A stretch of DNA of 64,000 bases from Ornithorhynchus anatinus (GCF_004115215.2 NC_041751.1:32420298-32484297); one strand, 5' to 3'. Counted from the first letter of the stretch, positions 11,470 through 22,401 are shown. The notes: generated by a model from the letters alone, not told the origin. Numbers and translations are program-made.

Positions 11470-11640
11470 GATGTTCATTCATTCATTCATTCAATAGCAT
11501 TTATTGAGCGCTTACTAGGCGCAGAGCACTGGACTGAGCGCTCGGAATGAACAAATCGGTAACAGATAGAGACGGTCCCTGCCCTTCGACGGACTTACGG
11601 TCTAATCGGGGGAGCAAGAGGTAGATAACAGGGGAGAAGA
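11470..11640 (-). repeat. L2 3'-end fragment
   Basis: Begins with 'attcattcattcattcaata', then 'tttattgagcgcttactagg'. Confidence 0.75.
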
Positions 11641-11659
11641 GAGTGAGGCACCGTGAATA

Positions 11660-11990
11660 GACTGTTATTTTCTTTCTTTGTGTCCCTTGATCTCTTTTCC
11701 CTAGTATTTTCTAGTTCCCTTGCTATCTTCTCTCTACCTTTTCTCTTCCCCTCCGTCTTTTCTCATTTTATTCTTTTTCTGTGCCTTTCCCCCCAAGTTA
11801 TCTTGTCATTTTCCTCTTTCCTGGCCTTTTAAAAATCACCCTTTCTCTCCTTGCTCCTTCTTTGTTATCATCAGCTCCTTGTTTCTTCCTTTCTGCCTTT
11901 CTAACGCGCTTTTTTAAAAGTTTTTTAACTCCCTAAATACTATTCATCTCACCCTTTCCTCCCCACAGTACGCGCACACCCTTATACACA
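11660..11990. other. pyrimidine-rich stretch without gene
   Basis: Strongly T/C-biased on the plus strand with no repeat unit. Similar tracts at about 12310-12400, 12835-12900 and 13170-13260 look like one pyrimidine-rich region split by later SINE and L2 insertions. Confidence 0.5.
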
Positions 11991-12084
11991 CCCTCTGTAG
12001 GCTCCTTGACGCCAGGGATGATGTCTACTGACTCCGTTGTTTGCTCCGAATTCTCAAGAGAGTGCTCTTCACAGAGTAAGTGAT

Positions 12085-12300
12085 AATAATGATGTTGGTA
12101 TTTGTTAAGCGCTTACTATGTGCTGAGCACTGTTCTAAGCGCTGGGGTGGATACAGGGTCATCGGGTTGTCCCACGAGAGGCTCCCAGTTGATCCCCATT
12201 TTACAGATGAGGTCACTGAGGCACAGAGAAGATAAGTGACTTGCCCGCAGTCAGACAAATGGCCGAGCCGGAATTCGAACCCATGACCTCTGACTCCCAA
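12085..12300 (-). repeat. Mon-1 SINE, head truncated
   Basis: Reverse SINE from 'aatgatgttggtatttgtta' to 'cccatgacctctgactccca'. The tRNA-like head start is missing. Confidence 0.8.
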
Positions 12301-12474
12301 AGGACTATGGATTGACTTCTTTTTCTTTCCCTGCGTTCTGCCTCCACTTTTCTTTTTCTTACCTCTTTTTCCATTCTTTTCTCATCTCTTCTGTTTATGT
12401 ACTTGTGCTGCCTATTCATCAAATTAAATCCACTGAGGTTTTCGGAGCTTAGGGAATGTGTCTTTTATATAACT

Positions 12475-12765
12475 TGGTATATTCATTACCCTATTTATTT
12501 TGTCATTACCCTATTTATTTTGTTAATGAGATGTACATCGCCTTGATTCTATTTATTTGCTATTGTTTTAATGAGATGTTCATCCCCTTGATTCTATTTA
12601 CTGCCATCGCTCTCGTCTGCCCGTCTCCCCCGATTAGACCGTGAGCCCGTCAAAGGGCAGGGACGGCCTCTATCTGTTACCGATTTGTCCATTCCAAGCG
12701 CTTAGTACAGTGTTCTGCACGTAGTAAGCGCTCAATAAATACTATTGAATGAATGAATGGATATT
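12475..12765 (+). repeat. L2 3' end
   Basis: Contains 'cgtctcccccgattagaccg', 'tctatctgttaccgatttgt' and the terminal 'tattgaatgaatgaatgg'. Confidence 0.8.
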
Positions 12766-12904
12766 CTCCTTGAATTTAGGACAGTTCTGTACCCGGGGCC
12801 TGGGCTAAATAAATACTCCCGGTACTGATATGTCTATCACCTTCTCTCCTTCTTCCTATTCGTGCATTTTCTCCTTCATATTTCTCTCTTTTCTTTCCTC
12901 CTTT

Positions 12905-13172
12905 CCATGGCTCATTGGAAAGAGCACAGGCTTTGGAGTCAGGGCTCATGAGTTCGAATCCCAGCTCTGCCACTTGTCAGCTGTGTGACTGTGGGCAAGT
13001 CACTTAACTTCTCTGTGCCTCAGTTCCCTCATCTGTAAAATGGGGATTAAGACTGTGAGCCCCACGTGGGACAACCTGATTCCCCTATGTCTACCCCAGC
13101 GCTTAGAACGGTGCTCGGCACATAGTGAGCGCTTAACAAATACCAACATTATTATTATTATTATTATTAGTC
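12905..13172 (+). repeat. Mon-1 SINE, near full length
   Basis: Head 'catggctcattggaaagagc', B-box-like 'gagttcgaatccc', and the ATT tail. Confidence 0.85.
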
Positions 13173-13453
13173 CAATCTCTCTGTTCCTTCACTCCCTTCT
13201 GTCTCCTCTGGTCTTTTTTTTCTCGGCGATTTCTTCTGTTTCTCTCCCCTTTTTCTTCACTGTTCTGTGGGAAATAAACGATCACGAATCCAGTGGTCTC
13301 CATCCCCACTGAATATCAAGGAGAAGTAAGTTAACTCCAACTGCAGAAAATAATGAATTTTAATTTGGCACAGGCTAGGAATATTTACTAAACACTAGAA
13401 TGCGTTAGCGAAAGAGGTCGTGACATCCGACAGACGTCTCGGAGCGTGGTCTA

Positions 13454-13533
13454 ATAGGTCATCTGCCTTTATTATTACTAGCAGCAATCGATACTTTATT
13501 ATAAATAATGAATAATAAAGGCAGATGACCTAT
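13454..13533. repeat. perfect 23-bp inverted repeat (hairpin)
   Basis: Arms at 13454-13476 and 13511-13533 are exact reverse complements around a 34-nt AT-rich loop. The arm core is 'ggtcatctgcctttatta'. It matches neither the SINE nor the L2. Confidence 0.85.
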
Positions 13534-13588
13534 CAATGCTAACACTTGTGGTATTTGTAAAGCACTTGCTATGTGCCCAGCACTGGGA

Positions 13589-14075
13589 AGCAGCGGGGCT
13601 CAGTGGAAAGAGCCTGGGCTTCGGAGTCAGAGGTCATGGGTTCGACTCCCGGCTCTGCCACTTGTCAGCTGGGTGACTGTGGGCGAGTCGCTTCACTTGT
13701 CTGTGCCTCAGTTATGCCATCTGTAAAATGGGGATTAACCGTGAGCCTCACGTGGGACAACCCGATTACCCCGTATCTCCCCCAGCGCTTACAACAGTGC
13801 TCTGCACGTAGTAAGCGCTTAACAAATACCATCATTATTATTATTATTATTATTATTACTCGGTACAGGGGTAGATACAAGATGATCAGGTCCCACGTGG
13901 GCTTCACAGACAGAGTAGGAAGGAGAACAGACATTGAATTCCCATTTGACTGGAAAAGGAACTGAGGCACAGAAAAGTTAAGTGGCTTGCCCCGGGTCAC
14001 GCAGCGGGTGAGATTAGAACCCCCATCTTCTGACTCCCGGGCCCGGGCTCTTTCCGCTAGACCACACGGCTTCAG
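13589..14075. repeat. Mon-1 SINE (+) abutting a reverse SINE
   Basis: The plus Mon-1 spans about 13589-13858. An older reverse SINE follows to about 14075, ending at 'ccgctagaccacacggcttc'. Confidence 0.8.
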
Positions 14076-14399
14076 TCGTTTATCCTCCTGAATCTGGAGA
14101 TCCAGGTTGCTGCAGATGTGTTTGGGCCTTTGTGGGAACGCGTCCTAAGTCTCCAAAGGACATCACACGGGAAGTCGACTAAGCGTTCAAAATTCTTCAG
14201 CTGGGATTTCTGCCCACCTGCCCGTTGGTTTTTATTACTGCGTATTTCCTCTCTCTGCAATTTGACCCTTCTTCTTGAGTCAATGTTTTTTACTTCAGGT
14301 GAATATCCCGTGAGACTAGAACCGCGCTTTGCATCCGGGAAGCTCTCCAGAAACACTTCTGATAACGCTCCATGATCATATAACGTTCCTTGCCGCTGG

Positions 14400-14895
14400 C
14401 TTGGAAGCACTCGGTCAGCTCACTCCCTCCTACCTCACCGCTCTGGTTTCTTACTACAACCCAGCTGGCAAACGTCACTCCTCGAATGCGCGGACTTCTC
14501 CCCAGTAGCTCAGTCTCATCTATCTTGCGCCGACCCTCGGCCCTGCCTTCGGCCTGGAACTCCCTCCCGCTTCACATCCGACAGACCGTCGCTCGCCCCC
14601 CTCCCAGAGCCAGATTAAAAGCACATCTCCACGAGATCTTCGCTAAGTCCTCGCTTCCTCTTCTCCCGCTCCCTTCCGTGTCACCCCTGCACTTCCCCAC
14701 GGCACTGACGCGCACATCAGTGATTTATTTATTTACATTAACGTCCGTTTCACCCCGTAGACTGTAAGCTCCTTGCGGGCAGCGGCTGGGTCTACCATCT
14801 CTGTCATACTATGCTCTCCCAAGTGTTTGGTACGGTGCTCTGCACAGAGTCAGTGCTCGAAAAGATACCATCGATGGACGGGTTGATGGATTGTC
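14400..14895 (+). repeat. L2 fragment with ORF2 end and 3' UTR
   Basis: The translated first part reads like the C-terminal end of L2 ORF2 (...AWNSLPLHIRQ...RLKAHLHE). It continues into the typical 3' UTR and 'ctctcccaagtgtttggtac'. Confidence 0.75.
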
Positions 14896-15066
14896 CCACC
14901 GAGCTGCAGAGCATCGTGGCAATTTTCTCGCGATTCTTGGCGGAGATAGGCCGACTCTTATCCTAAGTCTCTCCTGACTTCCACTTGCCGGCATTGGTCG
15001 CTGACGCTCCCTTCTGGCTTTTATGCGGGGATCTCGGGATTCGGCGGTTCTGAAGAAATCAGGACG

Positions 15067-16032
15067 ATGCTTTTGAGTGATCGGATGCTGGGAAGCTCCT
15101 TCGTCTTCCAGACGGTTACCGGGGTGCTGGGGAACGCAGTGATGTTCTTAATGTATATCTCCGTCTTCATTTCTCAGCCCCAGCAGAAGAAACCCACCGA
15201 CCTTATTCTCGGCCACTTGACCGTGAGCAATACCATCACCCTTCTCACGCGGGGCGTCCCGGAGACGATGGCGGCCTTCGGGATGAAGAATATTCTGGAT
15301 GATGTCGGCTGCAAGACGGTCGTGTACTTGAGGAGAGTGGCCCGGGGCCTGTCCATCTGCACCACCTGCCTCCTGAGCGTGCTCCAGGCCGTCACCGTCA
15401 GCCCCGGCACCTCCCGGTGGTCCCGGTTCAAACCCAGAGCCCCCCGTTACATCCTCCCCTCCTTCCTCTTCTTCCGGAAGCTTAATCTGTTGATCTACAT
15501 CAATTTAATAGCCTCCGCCCGAGCCACCAGAAATATCACCTCCACGGGCAACACTTACCTTTCCAAAGACTGTCCTACCATCCCCAAGAGTAACGAATTC
15601 AGCGTCGCGGCCACTCTAACGGCCATCACCGTACGCGATCTCTTCTTCGTGCTCCTCATGAGCGGGGCCAGCGGCTACGTGGCGATCGTGTTACACCGAC
15701 ACCACGGGCGAGTCCGGCACATCCACGGCACCGGCCGCTCCGCCGCTTCCTCCGCCGAGACCCGGGCCATTCACACCATCCTGCTCCTCGTCTGCTGTTT
15801 CGTCTGCATCTATTGCATCGACAGCTGCGTCAGCTTCTACATAGGTTTCTTGACGGATTACGACGGTGGGCTGCAGAGCGCCACCGCCTTTCTGTCGGCG
15901 TGCTACCGCTCCATCTGCCCCTTGGTGCTCCTCAGCGGGGATCCCCGCATCCCCAAGCCTCAGTGTTTCACTGACAGGGGGAGAAATCCCTCTTCCTTCC
16001 TGGAGTCCTCGGATAAACGCGTCACCCCCTAA
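15067..16032 (+). CDS. vomeronasal type-1 receptor (V1R), intact
   Basis: A complete single-exon V1R of 321 residues, the normal family length. V1Rs are class A GPCRs that detect chemical cues in the vomeronasal organ and signal through Gi. TM1 is about 11-33 with N23. The sequence then shows KKPTDLILGHLT into TM2, LTRGVPETM at 60-68, C82 and C169 for the extracellular disulphide, the ECL2 glycosylation site NIT at 156-158, HRHHGRVRHIHG at 210-221, RAIHTILLLV in TM6 (233-242), and CPLVLLSGDPR at the end of TM7. I chose the first ATG. A second in-frame ATG six codons on is also possible. No internal stop is present. The subfamily cannot be assigned by eye. Its closest neighbour in the window is the minus-strand V1R at 2100-3209, transcribed divergently. 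Confidence 0.93.
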   Translation: MLLSDRMLGSSFVFQTVTGVLGNAVMFLMYISVFISQPQQKKPTDLILGHLTVSNTITLLTRGVPETMAAFGMKNILDDVGCKTVVYLRRVARGLSICTTCLLSVLQAVTVSPGTSRWSRFKPRAPRYILPSFLFFRKLNLLIYINLIASARATRNITSTGNTYLSKDCPTIPKSNEFSVAATLTAITVRDLFFVLLMSGASGYVAIVLHRHHGRVRHIHGTGRSAASSAETRAIHTILLLVCCFVCIYCIDSCVSFYIGFLTDYDGGLQSATAFLSACYRSICPLVLLSGDPRIPKPQCFTDRGRNPSSFLESSDKRVTP

Positions 16033-16084
16033 TCCTCCTCTCCGTCGGGGTTTCCCCGTGCCTTCCACCTGGGCCTCCGGCCCG

Positions 16085-16692
16085 GGCTGGTGGAGAGAGC
16101 GTGGGTCTGGGAACGGAGGACCCGGATGCTCATCCCGGCGCTACCACCGGTCTGCCGTGTGACCTTGGGCAAATCGCTTCACTTCTCCGGTCCTCAGTTA
16201 CCCGATCGGTAAAATCGGGGACTAAGATCGTGAAGCCCGATTTGCTTGTGTCCACCCCGCTGCCTGGCACGTAGTAAATGCTTCTCAGTCACCGCAGTCA
16301 TTATTATTGTCGGTTGATTTGGGTTGCCTGCAGGTCGCTTTGGGCGGATTGTTTTCTCTCAGGAAGGTGGCAATCGACTGTTAGTCGGGGATAGACGCTT
16401 AGCGTTCTACCCCCAGTAAGCACTCAACAGATACCATTGATCGTTACGGATCGAGGGCTGTGCTGAACGCCGCCGTAGATGCGATCAAATCAGACTCAGT
16501 CCCTTTCTCACACGGCAGTCACAGTCCAAGGGAGGTGAATTGGTATTCACTCCCCCATTTCACCTATGAGGAAACAGAGGCACAGGGGAGTTTACTGACT
16601 TTCCCAAGGTCGCCCTGCAGGCAAAGAGCGGAAGAGGGATGAAAACCCATGTCTCTTGACTCCCAGTCCTCCGTTCTTTCCACTAGACCACC
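16085..16692. repeat. two old SINEs in opposite orientations
   Basis: A plus-strand SINE at about 16085-16310 (core 'acttctccggtcctcagtta') and a reverse one at about 16440-16692 ending in 'ctttccactagaccacccca'. Confidence 0.7.
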
Positions 16693-16764
16693 CCACTGCA
16701 AGGCGAAGACGTCGAATCGGTAAAATGTCCACTAAAAGGTTCTCCAACCTGCAAAATGGGCGCT

Positions 16765-17300
16765 CGTTCATTCATTCATTCATTCAATAGTATCTATTGA
16801 GCGCTTACTATGTGCAGATCACTGTACTAAGCTCTTGGAATGGACAGATCGGCAACGGATAGAGACGGTCCCCGCCCTCCGACGGGCTCGCGGTCCAATC
16901 GGGGGAGACGGGCAGCCGAGAACGATGGCGATAAATAGAGTCGAGGGGAAGAACATCTCATTGAAACGATAGCAAATAAATAGAATCGGGGCGACGTACA
17001 TCTCATTAAACAAAATGAATAGGGTGATGAAGATCTATACGGTCGAGCGGACGAGCACGGTGCCGAGGGGATGGGACGGGAGAGGGGGAGGAGCGGAGGG
17101 AAATGGGGGAGAAGAGGGCTTAGCTGCGGAGACGTGAAGGGAGGGGGTAGAGGGAGCAGAGGGAAAGAGGGGGGAGCTCAGTCCGGGAAGGCCTCTCGGA
17201 GGAGGTGAGCTTTAAGTAGGGATTCGAAGAGGGGAAGAGAACGAGTTTGGCGGAGGCGAGGAGGGAGGGCGTTCCGGGACCGCGGGAGGACGCGGCCCGG
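16765..17300 (-). repeat. L2 fragment, ORF2 end to tail, reverse
   Basis: Starts at 'attcattcattcattcaata' and extends through the 3' UTR into sequence that, read in reverse, resembles the L2 ORF2 C-terminus (RNALPPRLRQ...LLKAHLL). Confidence 0.75.
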
Positions 17301-17689
17301 GGGTCGACGGCGGGACGGGCGAGACCGGGGGACGGCGAGGGGGCGGGCGGCGGAGGAGCGGACCGTGCGGGGTGGGCGTTCACTCCAAACCCTTACATAA
17401 GGCATCAGTTCAGAGCCTGGCGCTTGACGAATACCATTCTTCTTCTTATTATTATTCACAGGAACACCATGAAAGTAGCTGAGGCCCTTTGGATCACAGG
17501 ATCCTCCAATTCTTCTCCTCTAACTGTCCCCTTCTGTCTCCCCTTTGAATCTTTTCCGCCCCCTATGCGAGGAGGATATTTCCCCTTCTTCCCTTGCTCT
17601 ACTGGAGCAGATCAAGGGTAAGCGTAACTATTCTAAACTCCCGAAGTGGGAGGAGATTAGAGAAACATTCCCACCGAATTCCAAAAAGC

Positions 17690-17960
17690 TCGCTACGTAG
17701 GAACAGCTTGACCGTGGATAGAGCACGGGCCTGAAAGTCAGAGGGACCCAGATTCTGATCCCGGCTCCTCCGCGTGTCTGCCGCGTGACCTTGGACAAGT
17801 CACTTCTCTGCGCCTCAGTTACCTCATCTGGAAAATGGGGATTGAGACTGGGAGCCCCAAGTGGGACAGGGAGTGTGTCCAATCCAATTTGCTTTTATCC
17901 ACCCCGACGTTTGGTACGGTGCCCGGCGCACAGTAAGCTCCTAACATTGTAAAAAAAATG
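17690..17960 (+). repeat. Mon-type SINE
   Basis: Older SINE subfamily with 'acctcatctggaaaatgggg'. About 17460-17690 before it is unique sequence with no gene. Confidence 0.75.
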
Positions 17961-18186
17961 TAGTACATGAAACCTGACGCGATGACTCTTTATTCCGATA
18001 TCACATCATGTTAGATGCAGGCAGGTGAGCATTGTCAGAAGAATGTTCCCTAATTCCTCTTCTACCCAAAATGTATAGGAAAAACACAAGTTCTGGCCAA
18101 TCTGCATCAATACTAATAATAATTATGGCATTTATTAAGTGCTTACTATGTGCCAGGCACTGTACTAAGTGCTGGGCTGAGTAGAG

Positions 18187-18448
18187 GAGAAGCAGCGTGG
18201 CTCAGCGGAAAGAGCCCGGGCTTTGGAGTCAGAGGTCATGGGTTCGAATCCCGGCTCGGCCCCTTGTCAGCTGTGTGGCTTTGGGCAAGTCACTTCACTT
18301 CCTCATCTGGAAAACGGGGATGAAGACTGTGAGCCCCACGTGGGACAACCTGATTCCCCTGTGTCTACCCCCAGCGCTTAGAACAGTGCTCGGCACACAG
18401 TAAGCGCTTAACGGATACCAACATCATCGTTATTATTATTATCACAGA
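18187..18448 (+). repeat. Mon-1 SINE
   Basis: Head 'gagaagcagcgtggctcagc' to the ATT tail. A reverse SINE fragment (about 18110-18185) abuts its head. Confidence 0.85.
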
Positions 18449-18902
18449 CAGATCCGGTGTCCCACATGGGGCTCATCTACCGTCTCTCCTATTTCCCATT
18501 ATGTACCCATTTTCCATTCATCTATCTCAAACCCTTCTTGAGCACTCTAAGATACCCAGCTTTTTACATTCTACCATCCCTTTTCTGATCTTGGCTAGTG
18601 GAAGGAATAGTATTGACTGAACACTTAGTATGTGCCCAGTCCAGTACTGAGCGATAGGAAAGAATTCACAGGTGAGAATTAGAGCCGTTCCCTATCCCTC
18701 TATTTATCTATCTCAGAATAAAATTCAAAGAGGGAGGGGAGATTGGTGACAGACACAGAAGGAGAGATGAAATGATATAAATTCACCATAAATAAATTCA
18801 CCATAGCCCAGGGGGAAGGAGAAATATGACGACGTCTTTACCGACTTGGAGAACGCTCTACCTTTGAGTTCTCACGGAGGCCAGTATACTGCTTTGGTCT
18901 TC

Positions 18903-19240
18903 GCGAATCGTATACGTGAATCATATACGTGATATCATAACTGCGTGCAGAGCACTGTACTAAGCACTGGGGTAGACATGAGATAGTCGCAATCCACGAT
19001 CTTCGTCGCCATTCCTGAGAAGGGAGTTTCCGAACAGCCTTCCTTCTCACGTGTCACGTGTGTCCTTCTCGCGTGTGAACCGTATACGTGAATCATACAC
19101 GATCATATACGTGATATCATAACTGCGTGCAGAGCACTGTACTAAGCACTGGGGTAGACATGAGACAGTCGCAATCCACGATCCTCGTCGCCATTCCTGA
19201 CCAGGGAGTTTCCGCAAAGCCTTCCTTCTCACGTGTCCCC
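18903..19240 (+). repeat. 182-bp tandem duplication
   Basis: Two copies offset by 182 bp. Each has 'gtatacgtgaatcat', 'acgtgatatcataactgcgt', a short 'agagcactgtactaagcact' SINE/L2 piece and 'cttccttctcacgtgt'. The unit is rich in short ACGTG/CACGT palindromes and lies just downstream of the minus-strand tRNA-Lys. Confidence 0.8.
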
Positions 19241-19261
19241 TCAGTCAATGCAAGAAGACCG

Positions 19262-19334
19262 CGCCCAACGTGGGGCTCGAACCCACGACCCTGAGATTAA
19301 GGGTCTCATGCTCTACCGACTGAGCTAGCCGGTC
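19262..19334 (-). tRNA. tRNA-Lys (CTT), doubtful
   Basis: A 73-nt tRNA-Lys cloverleaf with intact A box ('tagctcagtcgg') and B box ('gggttcgagcccc'). The anticodon is CTT, but position 33 is C instead of the near-universal T. Acceptor pair 2:71 is A-G, and no run of four Ts follows the 3' end. These changes suggest a weak or dead copy. It is one half of an inverted duplication whose other copy is the pseudogene at 41350. Confidence 0.75.
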
Positions 19335-19384
19335 ACCTCCCCGACCCCCTTTCCTCGGGAGATGAAGGAAGCCGTTTGGGGACC

Positions 19385-19680
19385 ACGCCTGTAATAAATA
19401 ATGACGACGGTATTTGTTGACGACTTACTACTTCGGCCCGAGCACTGTTCTGAGCGCTGGTGACCATGACAGTAATGGTTATGCCATCCGGTAAGCCCTT
19501 ACTGTGCGCCAAGCACTGTTCCAAGCGCCGGTAATAATGACAGTAATAATGATGGCGTTTGTTAAGCTCTTACCGCGGGCCAAGCTCCGTTCTAAGCGCT
19601 GGTAATAATGACATTAAGAATGATGGCATTTGTTAAGCCCTTCCTATGTGCCGGACACTGAACTAAGCGCTACGGTTGGG
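19385..19680 (-). repeat. tandem array of four SINE 3' ends
   Basis: Four head-to-tail units of about 65-80 bp. Each runs from an ATT-type tail ('taataatgac') through 'ttgttaagc' to 'ctaagcgctgg', all in reverse orientation. A shorter version with two units lies at about 41160-41310 in the opposite orientation, within the inverted duplication. Confidence 0.75.
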
Positions 19681-19834
19681 AAGGCAGGCTGTTGAGCAGA
19701 AATCCTCCAAGGGGCTCTAAGAGGCAGTGCTCTCACATCTCTCCGCCACATCCGTCTTCTCTTTGGTTGTTCGTCTCCCCGCTTCCAGACCCTGAGCCCG
19801 TTATTAGGTAGGGGCCGTCTCTGTCGCAGAATTA

Positions 19835-20175
19835 TTCCTTCGTTCATTCAGTAGTATCTATTGAGCGCTTACTACGGGCAGAACCACTGTACTAAGCGCT
19901 TGGAATGAACAAGTCGGCAACAGATAGAGACGGTCCCTGCCGTCCGACGGGCTGACGGTCTAATCGGGGGAGACGGACGGACGAGAACGACGGCGATAAA
20001 TAGGGTCGAGGGGAGGAACATCTCGTTAAAAGCAGTGGCGGCTAAATAGAATCGAGGCGACGTACGTTTCATTAACGAAACGAATAGGGTAATGAAAATA
20101 AAATTATACTTCCCGATCGCTTAGTGCAGTGCTCTGCTCACAGCAAGCGCTCAATAAATACGATTAAATGAATAA
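19835..20175. repeat. L2 3' ends
   Basis: Reverse L2 at about 19835-20100, then a short plus-strand L2 tail at about 20110-20175. Confidence 0.75.
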
Positions 20176-20239
20176 AAAAGCTCCACGTTTCAACTTCTTA
20201 CAACGCGAGGATCGTCGTCGAGAAGATTTTTGCAAATAG

Positions 20240-20312
20240 GTTGAAACAGCTCAGCCGGGAGAGCGTTCGACTGAAGATCTAAAGGTCCCCGGTTCCATCC
20301 CGGGTTTCGGCC
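20240..20312 (+). tRNA. tRNA-Phe (GAA), diverged
   Basis: A tRNA-Phe cloverleaf with anticodon GAA in 'actgaagatct'. The acceptor has two G-T pairs. Position 29:41 in the anticodon stem is mismatched (C-T), T-loop position 57 is C instead of a purine, and the discriminator is C instead of A. A T-run ('gtttttc') follows. It is probably a degenerate copy. The better tRNA-Phe at 40804 is its inverted paralogue, sharing flanking sequence. Confidence 0.75.
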
Positions 20313-20519
20313 CGCTGCGTTTTTCTCTGTCTTTCTGCAAATCCTTCTTTCGAAGGCAGGGAATCTTTCTCGGTTCATTTACTCCAGTCCAGCCCAGACC
20401 ACGGCCGTAGCCAACTCGGGGATGGGGACGGAGGAAGCGGCGATGCCGCGACGGGTTTTTGACCCCTTTCCCCTCCTTCCCTATGTGCGTGTTTCCCTCC
20501 TTCCCATCCTAGAGAGAAA

Positions 20520-20945
20520 GGCTTTAACCGAGGTCATGGGTTCTAATTCAGACTTCCCCATTTCTCAGCTGTGTGACTTTGATCAATTCACTTCACTTCT
20601 CTGGGCCTCAGTGACCTCATCTGTCAGATGGGGATTAAAAGACCGTGAGCCCCACGTGGAACGACCTGATTACCTTGTATCTACTCCAGAACTTAGAACC
20701 GTGCTTCGCACGTAGTAAGCGCTTGACGAATACCACTATCGTTATTATTAATCCCGACTCCCCCATTTATCAGCTGGGTGACGCTGGGCAAGTCACTTCA
20801 CTTCTCTGTGCCTCGGTGACCTCATCTGGAAAATGGGGACTAAGACTGGGAGCCTCACGTGGGACCACATGATGACCTTATATCAGTGCTTGGCACAGAG
20901 TAAGCGCTTAAGAAATACCACCGTTATCATTATTATTATTAAGAC
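20520..20945 (+). repeat. two SINEs in tandem
   Basis: Both plus strand and head-truncated. The first ends at 'accactatcgttattatta' and the second begins at 'atcccgactcccccatttat'. Confidence 0.75.
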
Positions 20946-21024
20946 AAATCGGAGTCACGGACACGGCTCCGTGTTGCTCTGAGACGGCAGTTGTTGGGGA
21001 ATGTCCGAAGATATTAAATTATGA

Positions 21025-21107
21025 GTCAGGATGGCCGAGCGGTCTGAGGCGCCGCGTTCAGGTCGCGGTCTCCCCTGGAGGCGTGGGTTCGAATCCCACT
21101 TCCGACA
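21025..21107 (+). tRNA. tRNA-Leu-CAG: tRNA-Leu (CAG)
   Basis: An 83-nt class II tRNA with the long variable arm ('tctcccctggag'), anticodon CAG in 'gcgttcaggtcgc', an intact B box and 3' 'a' discriminator. One acceptor mismatch (4:69, A-C) and one G-T pair are seen. 'ttttcatttt' follows as terminator. Its upstream flank ('gagacggcagttg') is shared, inverted, with the pseudogene at 40461. Confidence 0.9.
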
Positions 21108-21219
21108 GATTTTCATTTTACTTTCGTTCCTGAGGGTTCCAACTTGGGCCGTTCCCAAACAGGCCAAGGCCGTAGGATCCTAATACGAAGTGGTTTTTTT
21201 TGTTCAACTCTTCGGTTGG

Positions 21220-21690
21220 ATACTTTGGACACTCCCCAACCTGTTTATCACCCCATCTTCTGGACTCCGAGTCCGTCTGGGGGTAGGGATGGTCTCAGTT
21301 GCCGAATTCTACTTTCCAAGCGCTTAGTACAGCGCTCTGCACCCAGGAAGCCCTCGGTAAATACCACCGGATGAACGAAAGCGTAGAATGCAGGAGGAAG
21401 AGGCGCCCGGCGGAGGAGTGATTTGAATGGAAGCAACGTGGCTCAGTGGGACGAGCCCGGTCTTAGGAGTCGGAGGACGTGGTTTCTAATCCCGACTCCC
21501 CCACTTGTCGGCTGTGTGACCTTGGCCAAGCCACTTCACGTCTCCGGGCCTCAGTGACCTCATCTGTCAAAGGGGGACGAAGACTGGGAGCCCCGCGTGG
21601 GACGACCTGATGACCTTGTAGCTACCCCAGCGTTTAGAACAGTGCTCGGCACGTGGTGGACGCTTAGCAGATGCCGTCGTTATTATTAAT
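21220..21690 (+). repeat. L2 3' end followed by a Mon-1 SINE
   Basis: L2 at about 21220-21380 and Mon-1 at about 21425-21690 with head 'gcaacgtggctcagtgggac'. Confidence 0.75.
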
Positions 21691-22329
21691 TTGGGATCTT
21701 GGGCTGTGCTGGCAAGTTCCAATTTCCCACAGATGGGCGACTCCGTCGGACACCGGCGGTGGCGGGAGATTGCGATCTCGCTTTCCTCTCGGTGAGTTTT
21801 TAACCGAAGAGCTTCCCTCCGAGGAGATGACGCAAAGGACGCTACCATTTGCTGCGAGAAGCCCTGGACTATTAGGCCAATGACTTAAATCAGCTATCGT
21901 TCGACACTTGATGACGAGCGGTCTAAACCCCGGGGAAGTTCTTCTTCGCTGACCAGCGATTTTCCTTTGCCATGTCGGAGTTCCCTTCTACGTCTTCTAT
22001 CCCCTCGGATCTGTGACCTTTAGGCCCACGGAACTTAACGTCCGCATCTTTCAATGGTGCATTATAAATTATTTCCGTATTCGTATTAATATCTGTCTCC
22101 CCCTTTAGACGGAAAGCTCGTTTTGGGCAGGGAACGTGTTTGCCAATTCTGTTGAGGTGTGGCCTCCTCAGCGTTTAGTATGGAGCTCGGCACAGAGTCA
22201 GCGCTTCGCAAGTGCCATCATTCTTCATATTATTATCCGGCTTAATTGTAGCGTTCTCTTTAGTGAACCAGGGAAAAACGGCATCAGTCGACTCCGTCTA
22301 CTAGGACGTCAGAAACCGTTTCCGTGCCT

Positions 22330-22401
22330 TCCTCGTTAGTATAGTGGTGAGTATCCCCGCCTGTCACGCGGGAGACCGGGGTTCGATTCCCCGACGGGGA
22401 G
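22330..22401 (+). tRNA. tRNA-Asp-GTC: tRNA-Asp (GTC)
   Basis: A 72-nt cloverleaf identical, as far as I can recall, to the canonical vertebrate tRNA-Asp. The acceptor TCCTCGT pairs with ACGGGGA, the anticodon GTC sits in 'cctgtcacgc', and the B box 'ggttcgattcc' is intact. A 'tctttt' terminator follows. It looks functional. Confidence 0.96.

Noticed and set aside
15691-16068. Minus-strand open frame opposite the intact V1R
   Set aside because: It is antisense to a well-supported receptor gene and has no domain.
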